Assembly: GCA_040772005.1 (NCBI GenBank)
Contig: JAXGYZ010000004.1
Coordinates: 372,001 to 436,000, forward strand
DNA: 64,000 nucleotides
From: MWBF01 sp040772005
GTDB taxonomy: Bacteria; Chloroflexota; Anaerolineae; CG2-30-64-16
Direction: 5' to 3'
Each line of letters starts with the position of its first letter. Within the stretch, counting starts at the first letter, position 1. Below are positions 15,141 to 23,782 of the stretch, in pieces. Below the pieces are notes generated by a model. That model had not been told where the DNA came from, searched no databases, and saw nothing but the letters and a program-made list of their open reading frames with translations. The position numbers and the translations under genes were made by a program.

Positions 15141-15671
15141 ATGCATGCGGGGCGAACCATTGCGGTTTTCGGCAGTTCGCGCTGCCAGGCAGACAGCCAG
15201 TGTTATGCGGAGGCGCACGAGTTGGGCCGGCTGCTTGCGAGCGCAGGCCATACAGTGATGTCGGGCGGCTACGCGGGCAGCATGGGGGCAGTCAGCCAGG
15301 GCGCGGCGGAGGCCGGCGGCCGCGTCGTCGGCGTGACGTGCGCCCTCTTCGACCCGGCCCCCTGCAACCCGTGGGTGACCGAGGAAATCAAGGCCGCCAC
15401 GCTCATCGCGCGGATGGCCCTGATGATCGAGCGGGCTGAGGGGTTCGTTGCGCTGCGCGGCGGCATCGGCACGCTGTCCGAGGTGACCCTCGTGTGGAGC
15501 CTGCTCCAGGTGCGCAGCTTGCAGGGCCGGCCGCTCATCCTGCTCGGCGCGCAGTGGCGGCCGGTCGTCGCGGCGCTGCTGGAACACACGGACCTGGGAT
15601 CGTCCATTGCGGCCCTGGCGCAGATCGCAGAGACGCCTGCTGAGGCAGTGCAATTGTTATCGACGCTGTAG
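15141..15671 (+). CDS. LOG-family (SLOG, lysine-decarboxylase-like) Rossmann protein
   Basis: This 176-residue protein begins RTIAVFGSSRCQ and has HTVMSGGYAGSMGAVSQGAAEAGG and ALRGGIGTLSEVTLVW. The last matches the PGGxGTxxE motif of cytokinin-activating LOG phosphoribohydrolases, but the proline is replaced by arginine. The RK pair of active LOG enzymes appears as ARMALM. The nucleotide-binding fold is clear, while catalytic activity is uncertain. The ATG at 15141 is preferred because GAGG lies 6 bases upstream; a TTG at 15129 is in frame. Confidence 0.78.
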   Translation: MHAGRTIAVFGSSRCQADSQCYAEAHELGRLLASAGHTVMSGGYAGSMGAVSQGAAEAGGRVVGVTCALFDPAPCNPWVTEEIKAATLIARMALMIERAEGFVALRGGIGTLSEVTLVWSLLQVRSLQGRPLILLGAQWRPVVAALLEHTDLGSSIAALAQIAETPAEAVQLLSTL

Positions 15672-15700
15672 AGTCGCTGCGTACAGCGACTCTACAGCGT
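15663..15700. terminator. 17-bp perfect hairpin at the end of the LOG-like gene
   Basis: The arms at 15663-15679 and 15684-15700 are perfect complements around the loop CGTA. The left arm includes the stop codon (15669-15671). No T-run follows, so it may act as an mRNA 3' stabiliser or a T-less terminator ahead of proS. Confidence 0.6.
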
Positions 15701-15731
15701 CAAACGGTTATCATGTAGGAGTAAGATACAT

Positions 15732-17180
15732 ATGGCAGAAAAAGGCGTGACCCCGCGCAGCGAAGATTACGCGCGCTGGTATACCGATGTCGTGCAGAAG
15801 GCCGAGCTGGCCGACTATTCGCCGGTCAAGGGCTGCATGGTCATCCGGCCCTACGGCTACACCCTCTGGGAAAACATCCAGGCCGCGCTCGACCGGCGCT
15901 TCAAGGACACCGGCCACGTCAACGCGTACTTCCCGCTCTTCATCCCGATGAGCTTCCTGCAGAAGGAGGCCGAGCACGTCCAGGGCTTTGCGCCTGAGCT
16001 GGCCGTCGTCACGGTCGGCGGCGGCAAGGAGTTGGATGAGCCGCTGGTGGTGCGCCCGACATCGGAGACGATCATCGGCCATATGTACAGCCAGTGGATT
16101 CGCTCCTACCGCGACCTGCCCGTGCTCATCAACCAGTGGGGCAACGTCGTGCGCTGGGAGCTGCGCACGCGGCTGTTCCTGCGCACGACCGAGTTCCTGT
16201 GGCAGGAAGGTCACACGGCCCACGCCACCGAGCAGGAAGCGCTCGAAGAGACCATCCGCATGTTGGGCGTCTACGCCGACTTCGCCATCAACGAGGCCGC
16301 GATTCCCGTCATCCAGGGCAAGAAGAGCCAGCGCGAGAAGTTCGCCGGCGCGGTGGACAGCTACACCATCGAGGCCATGATGGGCAACGGCTGGGCGCTG
16401 CAATCGGGGACGAGCCACTTCCTGGGCCAGAACTTCGCGAAGGCCTTCGACATCACTTTCCTCAACCAGAACAACGAGCTGGATCACGCCTGGACAACCA
16501 GTTGGGGCCTCAGCACGCGCATGGTCGGCGCGATTATCATGGCACACGGCGACGACCAGGGCCTCGTCCTGCCGCCGCGGCTCGCCCCTCAGCAGGTCGT
16601 CATTGTCCCTATCTGGCGCAAGGACGCGGAGCAGGCAGCCGTGCGCGGGCTGGCGCAGCAGGTGTTTGCCCTGCTCAAGGAGGCGGGCATCCGCGTCAAG
16701 CTGGACGACCGGGACGAGCTCAGCGCCGGCTTCAAGTTCAACGACTGGGAGATGCGCGGGGTGCCGCTGCGCATCGAAATCGGCCCGCGCGACGTGGAGC
16801 AAAATGCCGTCGTCCTTGCGCGGCGCGACGTGCCGGGCAAGGAGGGCAAGACGTTCGGTGTGCCGGTGGACGGCCTCGCGGCTGCTGTCCAGGAGATGCT
16901 GACGACCATCCAGGCCAACCTGCTGCGCCGCGCGACGGAGTACCGCGACGCCAACACGCGCACGGCCAAAACCTACGGCGAGTTCAAGCAGGTGCTCGAA
17001 GCCCAGGGCGGATTCATCCGCGTCCACTGGGCCGGCACGGGCGAGGACGAGGATCGCATCAAGGAAGAGACGAAGGCCACCATCCGCTGCTTCCCGTTCG
17101 AGAAGCCGGAAGGCGAAGGGGTCTGCTTCTACACGGGCCAGCGCACCGACGAGGTCGCCATCTTCGCAAGGGCATACTAA
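15732..17180 (+). CDS. proS: prolyl-tRNA synthetase, archaeal/eukaryal-type (class II)
   Basis: This 482-residue enzyme charges tRNA-Pro. Class II motifs are visible: motif 1 around AALDRRFKDTGHVNAYFPLFIP, motif 2 RWELRTRLFLRTTEFLWQEGHTAH near 140-163, and motif 3 within the anticodon-proximal core. TSETIIGHMYSQWIRSYRDLP and GTSHFLGQNFAKAFDI contact proline and ATP. There is no INS editing insertion between motifs 2 and 3, and the protein ends with Tyr, both typical of ProRS type 3. It is followed by folB after 8 bases, which suggests co-transcription. Confidence 0.97.
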   Translation: MAEKGVTPRSEDYARWYTDVVQKAELADYSPVKGCMVIRPYGYTLWENIQAALDRRFKDTGHVNAYFPLFIPMSFLQKEAEHVQGFAPELAVVTVGGGKELDEPLVVRPTSETIIGHMYSQWIRSYRDLPVLINQWGNVVRWELRTRLFLRTTEFLWQEGHTAHATEQEALEETIRMLGVYADFAINEAAIPVIQGKKSQREKFAGAVDSYTIEAMMGNGWALQSGTSHFLGQNFAKAFDITFLNQNNELDHAWTTSWGLSTRMVGAIIMAHGDDQGLVLPPRLAPQQVVIVPIWRKDAEQAAVRGLAQQVFALLKEAGIRVKLDDRDELSAGFKFNDWEMRGVPLRIEIGPRDVEQNAVVLARRDVPGKEGKTFGVPVDGLAAAVQEMLTTIQANLLRRATEYRDANTRTAKTYGEFKQVLEAQGGFIRVHWAGTGEDEDRIKEETKATIRCFPFEKPEGEGVCFYTGQRTDEVAIFARAY

Positions 17181-17188
17181 AGGGAAAG

Positions 17189-17584
17189 ATGACTCAAACC
17201 GAAATCTCTAAGCTCGACCGCGTCGTGATTCGTGACCTGCTGGTGCGCGGCATCGTCGGCATCAACCCGGAGGAACGGCTCAACCGCCAGGACATCCTCG
17301 TCAACGTCACGCTGTGGGTCGACCTGCGCCCGGCCGGCGCCAGCGATGACATCGCGGATGCCGCCAACTACCGGACCATCGCCAAGGCGCTGATCGCCCA
17401 CATCGAAGATGGCGCCCCCCAACTGGTGGAACGGCTCGCACTGGACCTCGTACGCCTGTGCTTCGAGAAGGAGCCCCGCGTGCAGGCCGTCGAGCTGACG
17501 GTCGAAAAGCCGGGAGCGCTGCGCTTTGCGCGCTCCGTCGGCGTCACACTGTATCGAGAGAGAAAGGAACTCCTGGCGTGGTAG
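17189..17584 (+). CDS. folB: dihydroneopterin aldolase
   Basis: This 131-residue protein matches FolB along its length: VVIRDLLVRGIVGINPEERLNRQDILVNVTL (the segment with the catalytic glutamate), DAANYRTIAKALIAHIE, LVERLALDL, and VELTVEKPGALRFARSVGV near the end (catalytic lysine in VEKPGA). It converts dihydroneopterin to 6-hydroxymethyl-dihydropterin in folate synthesis. The start ATG at 17189 lies just after AGGGAAAG. Its end overlaps the folE start, so the folate genes are coupled. Confidence 0.93.
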   Translation: MTQTEISKLDRVVIRDLLVRGIVGINPEERLNRQDILVNVTLWVDLRPAGASDDIADAANYRTIAKALIAHIEDGAPQLVERLALDLVRLCFEKEPRVQAVELTVEKPGALRFARSVGVTLYRERKELLAW

Positions 17585-18213
17585 ATTCACGAGTTGCAAC
17601 AGCCCTCACGGACGCCCACTATGCCACCGACATTGAAGCAGCCGCCAATGAGGTGTACGACCCCCAGTTCGAAGCCCTGGTCTCGCAGATGCTTGTCCGC
17701 CTGGGCGAGGACCCTGAGCGCGAAGGGCTGCGCCGCACGCCGCTGCGCGTGGCAAAGGCGCTGGACTTCCTGACCAGCGGCTATCAGACCAAGCTCGAAG
17801 ACGTGATTAACGACGCCATCTTCGAAAACTGCTGCGAAGAGATGGTGGTCGTCAAGGACATCGAGTTCTATTCCATGTGCGAGCACCACATGCTGCCCTT
17901 CTTCGGGAGGGCCACAGTCGGCTACATCCCAAATGGTCGCATCATCGGGCTGAGCAAGGTGGCGCGGCTGGTCGATATGTACGCGCGGCGGCTGCAGGTG
18001 CAGGAGCGACTGACGAACGAGGTGGCCGACGCGATGATGGACATCCTGACGCCTCACGGCGTCGGCGTCATCCTGGAGGCCAGCCACTTCTGCATGATGA
18101 TGCGCGGGGTGGAGAAGCAGAGCAGCTCGACCGTCACCAGCGCAGTGCGCGGGAGCTTCCTGACCGACCCCCGCGTCCGCAGCGAATTCCTGGAGCTGAC
18201 GCGGCGGCGGTAG
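17578..18213 (+). CDS. folE: GTP cyclohydrolase I
   Basis: This 211-residue enzyme opens GTP to dihydroneopterin triphosphate, the first step of folate synthesis. The zinc ligands are Cys and His in YSMCEHHMLPFFG and the second cysteine in EASHFCMMMRGVEKQ. GLSKVARLVDMYARRLQVQERLT is a family signature. The start is probably GTG at 17578-17580, which overlaps the folB stop by 7 bases and follows AAAGGAAC. FolE preceding FolB in the pathway and their adjacency support both calls. Confidence 0.96.
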   Translation: MVDSRVATALTDAHYATDIEAAANEVYDPQFEALVSQMLVRLGEDPEREGLRRTPLRVAKALDFLTSGYQTKLEDVINDAIFENCCEEMVVVKDIEFYSMCEHHMLPFFGRATVGYIPNGRIIGLSKVARLVDMYARRLQVQERLTNEVADAMMDILTPHGVGVILEASHFCMMMRGVEKQSSSTVTSAVRGSFLTDPRVRSEFLELTRRR

Positions 18214-18221
18214 GCGCACGG

Positions 18222-18329
18222 TTGACGATTGCAGATTGAAAATTGAAGATTGAAGATTACGATTGGGAGCTGTCCAGCTTCTTTGCGAACAGCAATCTTC
18301 AATCTTCAATCTGTAATCCTCAATCATCG
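18222..18329. repeat. hairpin repeat with GATTGAA-type heptamer arms (folE-pcm gap)
   Basis: The left arm carries GATTGCAGATTGAAAATTG and AAGATTGAAGATTACGATT. The right arm has complements such as CAATCTTCAATCTTCAATCT, GTAATC and CAATCAT. A GC-rich centre of about 35 bases separates them. It ends at the GGAGGG of the pcm ribosome-binding site. It is the same family as 9688-9770. Confidence 0.7.
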
Positions 18330-18339
18330 AGGAGGGACT

Positions 18340-19038
18340 GTGGACGGGCAAGGTCGCGACGGGTGGCCGCCGCGCTGGCCGGATATCACCGACCAGGCCG
18401 TCCGTGCTGCACTGGCTGCGACGCCCCGCCACCTCTTCGTTCCGCCGGAGCTGCGTCACCAGGCGTATGAGGACATCGCCCTGCCCATCGGCCAGGGCCA
18501 GACCATCTCGCAACCTTACATCGTCGCGCTGATGACCCAGGCGCTCCGCCTGATGCCCGACAGCCGCGTGCTGGAAATCGGCACCGGCTCGGGCTATCAG
18601 ACGGCGATTCTCGCCCATATCACGCCGCACGTCTGGAGCGTCGAAGTGCTGCCTGAGCTGGCCCGCGCGGCAGACCAACGGCTGCGGGGCCTGGGCCACC
18701 GAGTTGAGCTCAAAGTGGGTGACGGCAGCCTCGGCTGGCCGGAACACGCGCCCTACGACGCCATCATCGTCACGGCGGCAGGGGCTGAGATTCCCCCCGC
18801 GCTCGTCCAGCAGCTTGCGCCGGGTGGCCGCCTCGTCATGCCAGTCGGTGAACGCGCGTGGGATCAGATGCTCTGGTTGATCGAGAAGGGGCTTGGCGAT
18901 GGGCCGGACGATGCGCTGCGCGCCGCACGGCTGGCCGAAGTGCGCTTCGTGCCGCTAGTCGCCCGGCATCCGCGCCCTGAGCCGGACCCTGCCCTGGCTG
19001 CGCTGCGCCGCCGGCTGCGGGAACTGATGAACGGGTGA
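18340..19038 (+). CDS. pcm: protein-L-isoaspartate O-methyltransferase
   Basis: This 232-residue enzyme repairs damaged proteins by methylating L-isoaspartyl residues. Signatures: YEDIALPIGQGQTISQPYIVALMTQAL (substrate loop), VLEIGTGSGYQTAILA (SAM motif I), VGDGSLGWPEHAPYDAIIVTAAG (motif II/post-II) and LAPGGRLVMPVG. The start is taken as GTG at 18340-18342 behind GGAGGG; the frame upstream runs into the repeat and is not credible. Its stop lies inside the octamer-arm repeat that follows. Confidence 0.93.
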   Translation: MDGQGRDGWPPRWPDITDQAVRAALAATPRHLFVPPELRHQAYEDIALPIGQGQTISQPYIVALMTQALRLMPDSRVLEIGTGSGYQTAILAHITPHVWSVEVLPELARAADQRLRGLGHRVELKVGDGSLGWPEHAPYDAIIVTAAGAEIPPALVQQLAPGGRLVMPVGERAWDQMLWLIEKGLGDGPDDALRAARLAEVRFVPLVARHPRPEPDPALAALRRRLRELMNG

Positions 19039-19197
19039 AGAGGTGACAGGGTGACAAGGTGAAGAGGTGACTTGGTGACTTGGTGAGCTGAAATGCAGCG
19101 CCATGCTACTTGGGTGTGGCGCCTCGCTCAAAGCGAAGAGAACGGTCACCTCTTCACCCCGTCACCTCTTCACCTTGTCACCCTGTCACCTTGTCAT
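19034..19197. repeat. long hairpin repeat with GGTGACAA-type octamer arms
   Basis: The left arm has about six degenerate octamers (GGTGAAGA, GGTGACAG, GGTGACAA, GGTGACTT and so on). The right arm (from about 19144) has the complements, such as GTCACCTCTTCACCTTGTCA. The centre holds a GGCGCC/CGCTC-rich segment. The pcm stop codon is contained in the left arm. Confidence 0.72.
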
Positions 19198-19214
19198 ACG
19201 AGAAAGGACCGCCC

Positions 19215-20054
19215 ATGCGCGTGGTCATCACCGGCCACAACGGACAACTGGGCCGCCAACTGTTGACGGCGTTTGGCGCACACATCGTCCTGCCGCTGGA
19301 TTTGCCCTGCGACGACATCACCCAGCCGGGCGTGGTGGCGTGCATCAGCGACTTCCAGCCTGACCTCGTCGTCCACGCCGCGGCCTACACCGACGTGGAC
19401 GGCTGCGAGGCCGACCCCGAGCGGGCGTTCCGGGTGAATGCCGTCGGCGCGCAGAACGTCGCGCTTGGCGCGCAGCGTGCAGGCGCAGCCCTGCTGCACA
19501 TCAGCACCAACGAGGTGTTCGACGGCACGCGTCGCGAGCTTTATCGCGAATGGGACGCAGTGAACCCCCTCAGCGTCTATGCGCGCAGCAAGGCCGCAGC
19601 CGAACGCATCGTGACCGACCTGCTCCCGCGGCGATACATCGTGCGTGTGGCCTGGCTGTTCGGGCCGGGCGGCACCAACTTCGTCACGAAGATCCTTGCC
19701 GGCGCTCAGAAATACGGCAGCCTGCGCGTTGCGGCGGACGAGTTCGGCAATCCCACCTATGCGCCCGATGTGGCCGCTGCGCTGGTGCGGCTGGCGGAGA
19801 CCGGGCACTACGGCATCTACCATCTGACGAACAGCGGCTTCTGCTCGCGCTTCGAGTTCGCGCAGCACATCCTCCGGCTGGCAGGCCGGACGGATGTGCC
19901 GGTCACGCCCATCTTGAGCGCCGACTGGCCCCGGCCGTCGAAGCCCCCGCTGCACGCGGTCCTGGCAAACACCGCGGGTGCGGCGCTCGGCTTGGCCTTG
20001 CGCCCCTGGCAGGAGGCGCTGGCCGAGTATGTCAAGAGCTTGACCACAGAATGA
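19215..20054 (+). CDS. rfbD: dTDP-4-dehydrorhamnose reductase-like (RmlD/SDR) protein
   Basis: This 279-residue extended short-chain reductase has the nucleotide motif GHNGQLGRQLL at 6-16 and HAAAYTDVDGCEADPERAFRVNA near 63-85. The ISTNEVFDG segment and the catalytic pair YARSK near 125 follow. This arrangement is typical of RmlD, the last step of dTDP-L-rhamnose synthesis. No rmlA, B or C is in the window, so assignment to rhamnose rests on similarity alone. It is followed by a glycosyltransferase, consistent with cell-surface glycan synthesis. Confidence 0.85.
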   Translation: MRVVITGHNGQLGRQLLTAFGAHIVLPLDLPCDDITQPGVVACISDFQPDLVVHAAAYTDVDGCEADPERAFRVNAVGAQNVALGAQRAGAALLHISTNEVFDGTRRELYREWDAVNPLSVYARSKAAAERIVTDLLPRRYIVRVAWLFGPGGTNFVTKILAGAQKYGSLRVAADEFGNPTYAPDVAAALVRLAETGHYGIYHLTNSGFCSRFEFAQHILRLAGRTDVPVTPILSADWPRPSKPPLHAVLANTAGAALGLALRPWQEALAEYVKSLTTE

Positions 20055-20088
20055 TCCGTTGCAGCGCAATACTGGTTGAAATACCACC

Positions 20089-21045
20089 ATGCTGAAATGC
20101 AGTATTATTATTCCTAACTACAACGGCCTGCGATTCATCCAGCCGTGTCTGGACGCGCTGCGCAATCAGACCTACCCTGGTGAGTTGACCGAGGTCATTT
20201 TAGTCGATGATGCATCGACGGATGAGTCGGTGCCGTTCGTGCAGGCCCACTATCCCGAGGTGCATGTCGTCCGGCTGGCGCAGAACAGCGGCCTGGCGGT
20301 CGGCTGCAACGCCGGCGCCGCCGCGGCAACGGGCGACCTGCTGGTGATGCTCAACAACGACACGGAGGCCGAACCGGGCTGGCTGGCCGCGCTGGCCGCA
20401 GCCGCAGAGGCTCACCCGGACGCCGGTGCATTTGCCAGCAAGATGCTGCTCTACGACCGCCGCGACACGCTGCACAACGCGGGCGACGTCATGGGCGTGG
20501 ACGGCATCCCGCGCAACCGCGGGGTCTGGCAGCGCGACGCAGGCCAATACGATGACCGGCCGGTCGTGTTTGGCGGGTGCGGCGGCGGGGTGGCCTATCG
20601 CCGCGCGGCGTGGGAACAGACCGGCGGCTTCGACGCGCGGCTGTTCATGTACCTGGAAGACGTGGACCTGGCGTGGCGGCTGCAGTTGCGCGGCTGGCCC
20701 GCAGTGTTCGTGCCCGCCGCGCGGCTCTACCATCACCTGAGCGCGACGGGCGGCGGCGTTCTGTCGAGCTATTATACGGGCCGCAACACCATTTGGGTCA
20801 TCGCCAAAGACATGCCCGGCCCGCTGCTCCGCCGCCATTTCGGGCGCATCGTGGCCGCGCAGTGGCGGATTACGCGCGACGCGCTGGCTGCCTGGCGGGG
20901 CGCCGCGGCACGCGCACGGCTGCGCGGCCAACTGGCAGGGTTAGCCGGCCTGCCGCGCGTGCTCGGTTGGCGTCGTGCGGTCCAGCGGGCTGCGACCGTC
21001 CCGGCAGAACACATCGAACGATTGATGGTGGCCGCCCACGAATGA
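20089..21045 (+). CDS. family 2 glycosyltransferase (rhamnosyltransferase-like)
   Basis: This 318-residue GT-A protein has CSIIIPNYNGLRFI at the start and VILVDDASTDESV near 38. The metal-binding stretch VMLNNDTEAEPGWL is near 85, and a late LFMYLEDVDLAWRLQLRGW segment near 185 carries the ED acceptor-site motif. Such WbbL-like enzymes add rhamnose or similar sugars to surface polysaccharides. The adjacency to the RmlD-like gene supports this. No membrane segment is obvious. Confidence 0.88.
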   Translation: MLKCSIIIPNYNGLRFIQPCLDALRNQTYPGELTEVILVDDASTDESVPFVQAHYPEVHVVRLAQNSGLAVGCNAGAAAATGDLLVMLNNDTEAEPGWLAALAAAAEAHPDAGAFASKMLLYDRRDTLHNAGDVMGVDGIPRNRGVWQRDAGQYDDRPVVFGGCGGGVAYRRAAWEQTGGFDARLFMYLEDVDLAWRLQLRGWPAVFVPAARLYHHLSATGGGVLSSYYTGRNTIWVIAKDMPGPLLRRHFGRIVAAQWRITRDALAAWRGAAARARLRGQLAGLAGLPRVLGWRRAVQRAATVPAEHIERLMVAAHE

Positions 21046-21106
21046 GGCCACACGGGAGCATCACGCATCAGTTACTAAAACACTGCATCGAGTGAGGAGT
21101 AAGGCC

Positions 21107-23698
21107 ATGCCGATCATCGAAAAACTGGGCAGTTTTTATCTGGGCAAGACATACGATCTGGCGACGCGGACGCTGGGCGACGCCGCCATCAACTACGACG
21201 CGCGCGACCTGACCACCCATGCCGTCTGCGTCGGCATGACCGGCAGCGGCAAGACCGGCCTGTGCATCGACCTGCTGGAAGAGGCAGCGCTCGACGGCGT
21301 GCCCGCGGTCATCATCGACCCCAAAGGTGACATTACCAACCTGCTGCTGACCTTCCCGGAGCTGCGACCGGAGGACTTCCTGCCCTGGATTAACCTGGAT
21401 GATGCGCGGCGCAAGGGCCAGACGCCGGAGGAATTCGCGGCTGCCCAGGCCAAGTTGTGGCGCGAAGGGCTGGCAAGCTGGGAGGAAGGCCCCGAACGCA
21501 TCCGGGCCCTGAAGGAGTCCGCCGACTTCTCCATCTATACCCCCGGCTCGGATGCCGGGCTGCCCGTCAGCATCCTGAGCAGCTTCCAGGCGCCTGACCT
21601 CAACTGGGACGACGAGACCGAGACGCTGCGCGAGCGCATCCAGGGGACCGTCTCCGCGCTGCTGGGGCTGGTCGGCATCGACGCGGACCCGGTGCGCAGC
21701 CGTGAGCACATCCTGCTCTCGACGATCGTCGAAAGCGCCTGGCGCGCCGGGCAGGAACTGGACCTGGCGAAGCTCATCCAGGCCGTGCAGAAGCCGCCGT
21801 TCCGCCAGGTGGGCGTGCTGGATGTCGACGCATTCTACCCGGAGAAGGACCGCTTCGGCCTGGCGATGGCGCTCAACAACATCGTCGCCTCGCCCAGTTT
21901 CGGGGCCTGGCTGCAGGGCGAGGCGCTCGATATCGCCGCGATGTTGCACACGCCGTCGGGCAAGCCCCGCCACACCATCTTCTATATCGCGCACCTGAGC
22001 GACGCGGAGCGCATGTTCTTCGTCACCATCCTGCTCGAAAATATCATCAGCTGGATGCGCGCCCAGCCGGGCACGACGAGCCTGCGCGCCCTGCTCTACA
22101 TGGATGAGGTGTTCGGCTACTTCCCGCCCACGGCCAACCCGCCCAGCAAGCGTCCGATGCTCACCCTGCTGAAGCAGGCGCGTGCATTCGGCCTGGGCGT
22201 CACGCTCACGACGCAGAACCCGGTCGACCTCGATTACAAGGGGCTGACCAACACCGGCACCTGGTTCATCGGCAAGCTCCAGGCGGAACGCGACAAGCAG
22301 CGGCTGCTCGACGGGCTGGAAGGTGCGCTGTCAGAGTCGGGCGCCAGCATGAACCGGAGCGAACTGGACCGGCTGATTACCGCGCTGGATAGCCGCGTCT
22401 TCCTGCTCCACAACGTCCACGGGGACGGGCCGGTCGTTTTCATGACGCGCTGGGCTATGAGCTATCTGCGCGGCCCGCTGACGCGGCAACAGGTGCGCTC
22501 GCTGATGGCCGAGCGCAAGACCGCCAAACCGGCGCCCGTGCGGCCGGCCGCCGGCCCGGTGCGGGTCATCGGCGCGGAGCCCGAGGTGCAACGGCTCGAC
22601 GCGCAACCGGTCAACGTGACTGCCGCCGCAGCAGCAGCGCCGGCAACCGCCGCCGGACTGAGCCCGCAGCCGCCGATGCTGCCGCCGGGCATCGAGCCGC
22701 GCTATCTGCCCGTGGCCGTCTCGGAGCGCGAGGCCGAGAGGAGTGTAATTGACCTGGTCGGATCACAGGTCACGGTCGCACAACAGCAGCTCGTCTACCG
22801 TCCCGCCCTGGCCGGTTTTGCCACGGTGCGCTTCACCGACCGCAAGACCGGGCTGGACGAAGAACGCGACCTGGCCTTCCTCCTGCCGGAGCCGCGCGAC
22901 CTGAAGCTCGTCTCCTGGCGCGATGCCGAGCCGCTGGATGCCGACCCGCGCGACCTGGACAACGCGCCCGTTGACGGCGCGTTCTTCGCGGCGGACCTGC
23001 CGGAGGGCGCCAGTTCACCCCGGACATACACCAGCCTGCAATCCGGCTTCGCCGATTATCTGTACCGCAGCGAGGTGTTCAAGCTGCCCTACAACCGCAC
23101 CCTCAAACTGTATGCGCAGGCAGACGAATCGGAGCGCGAGTTCAGCGTCCGCTGCCAGGAGGCCGCGCGCGAGGCACGCGACAAGGCCGTCGATACGCTG
23201 CGCGACAAATACGAAGTGAAGCTGCAACGCCTGGAGGAACGGCTGACGCGCGAGGAGCGCGAACTGGAAGAAGACAAGGCGGAGTACAAAGGCCGCATGG
23301 GCGAGGAAGTGCTGTCCGGCCTATCGAGCGTCATCGGTGCGCTCGGCGTCCTCGGGCGCAAGAGCAGGAGCCTGGGCGGGCTGACGCGCGCAGCGACCAA
23401 ACGCCGGATGACCAGCTCGGCCAAGGCCGATATCGCGGAGTCGGAGGCGGAAATCGAACGGCTGAAGGCCGACTTCGAGGCGCTGAAGGCCGAGATGGAG
23501 CAGGAGGCCGAGGCCCTGACCGAGCAGTGGAGCAACGCAGCCAACGACATCGAGGAAATCGAAGTCAAGCCGCGCAAGACCGACGTGAAGGTACACAGCG
23601 TTGCGCTGGCCTGGGCGCCCTCGTGGGAAGTCAGCTATGAGGATGCCCGCGGCCGCCAGCGCAGCGAGACGCTCGCCGGCTACCAGAAGGCGGCTTAG
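21107..23698 (+). CDS. HerA-like/DUF87 ATPase with C-terminal coiled coil
   Basis: This 863-residue protein starts at the ATG behind GAGGAG. Walker A, GMTGSGKT, is at 44-51. It is followed by VIIDPKGDITNLLL near 69, Walker B-like ALLYMDEVFGYFP near 330, and VTLTTQNPVDLDYKGL near 366 (sensor region). This belongs to the HerA/FtsK superfamily of helicase-like ATPases. The second half has a beta-rich segment and a long charged coiled coil (about 675-820) interrupted by a basic, glycine-rich patch. No NurA nuclease lies nearby, so a role in end resection is not supported; other motor roles are open. Confidence 0.82.
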   Translation: MPIIEKLGSFYLGKTYDLATRTLGDAAINYDARDLTTHAVCVGMTGSGKTGLCIDLLEEAALDGVPAVIIDPKGDITNLLLTFPELRPEDFLPWINLDDARRKGQTPEEFAAAQAKLWREGLASWEEGPERIRALKESADFSIYTPGSDAGLPVSILSSFQAPDLNWDDETETLRERIQGTVSALLGLVGIDADPVRSREHILLSTIVESAWRAGQELDLAKLIQAVQKPPFRQVGVLDVDAFYPEKDRFGLAMALNNIVASPSFGAWLQGEALDIAAMLHTPSGKPRHTIFYIAHLSDAERMFFVTILLENIISWMRAQPGTTSLRALLYMDEVFGYFPPTANPPSKRPMLTLLKQARAFGLGVTLTTQNPVDLDYKGLTNTGTWFIGKLQAERDKQRLLDGLEGALSESGASMNRSELDRLITALDSRVFLLHNVHGDGPVVFMTRWAMSYLRGPLTRQQVRSLMAERKTAKPAPVRPAAGPVRVIGAEPEVQRLDAQPVNVTAAAAAAPATAAGLSPQPPMLPPGIEPRYLPVAVSEREAERSVIDLVGSQVTVAQQQLVYRPALAGFATVRFTDRKTGLDEERDLAFLLPEPRDLKLVSWRDAEPLDADPRDLDNAPVDGAFFAADLPEGASSPRTYTSLQSGFADYLYRSEVFKLPYNRTLKLYAQADESEREFSVRCQEAAREARDKAVDTLRDKYEVKLQRLEERLTREERELEEDKAEYKGRMGEEVLSGLSSVIGALGVLGRKSRSLGGLTRAATKRRMTSSAKADIAESEAEIERLKADFEALKAEMEQEAEALTEQWSNAANDIEEIEVKPRKTDVKVHSVALAWAPSWEVSYEDARGRQRSETLAGYQKAA

Positions 23699-23724
23699 CG
23701 GCGCCTGATAGAATGCTTCAATGA

Positions 23725-23760
23725 ACAGGGCCACGAACTCGCTTGAGTTCGTGGCCCTGT
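23725..23760. terminator. 16-bp perfect hairpin between convergent genes
   Basis: The arms at 23725-23740 and 23745-23760 are perfect complements with loop GCTT. The hairpin lies between the ends of the HerA-like gene (plus) and the C25 protease gene (minus), with no T-run on either side. It probably acts in both directions. Confidence 0.65.
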
Positions 23761-23782
23761 CGGGTTATCGGGAGAGTCCCCG

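Noticed and set aside
19034..19197. Tandem GGTGACAA units as a CRISPR or minisatellite array
   Set aside because: The second half is the reverse complement of the first, so it is a hairpin repeat and not a direct array.
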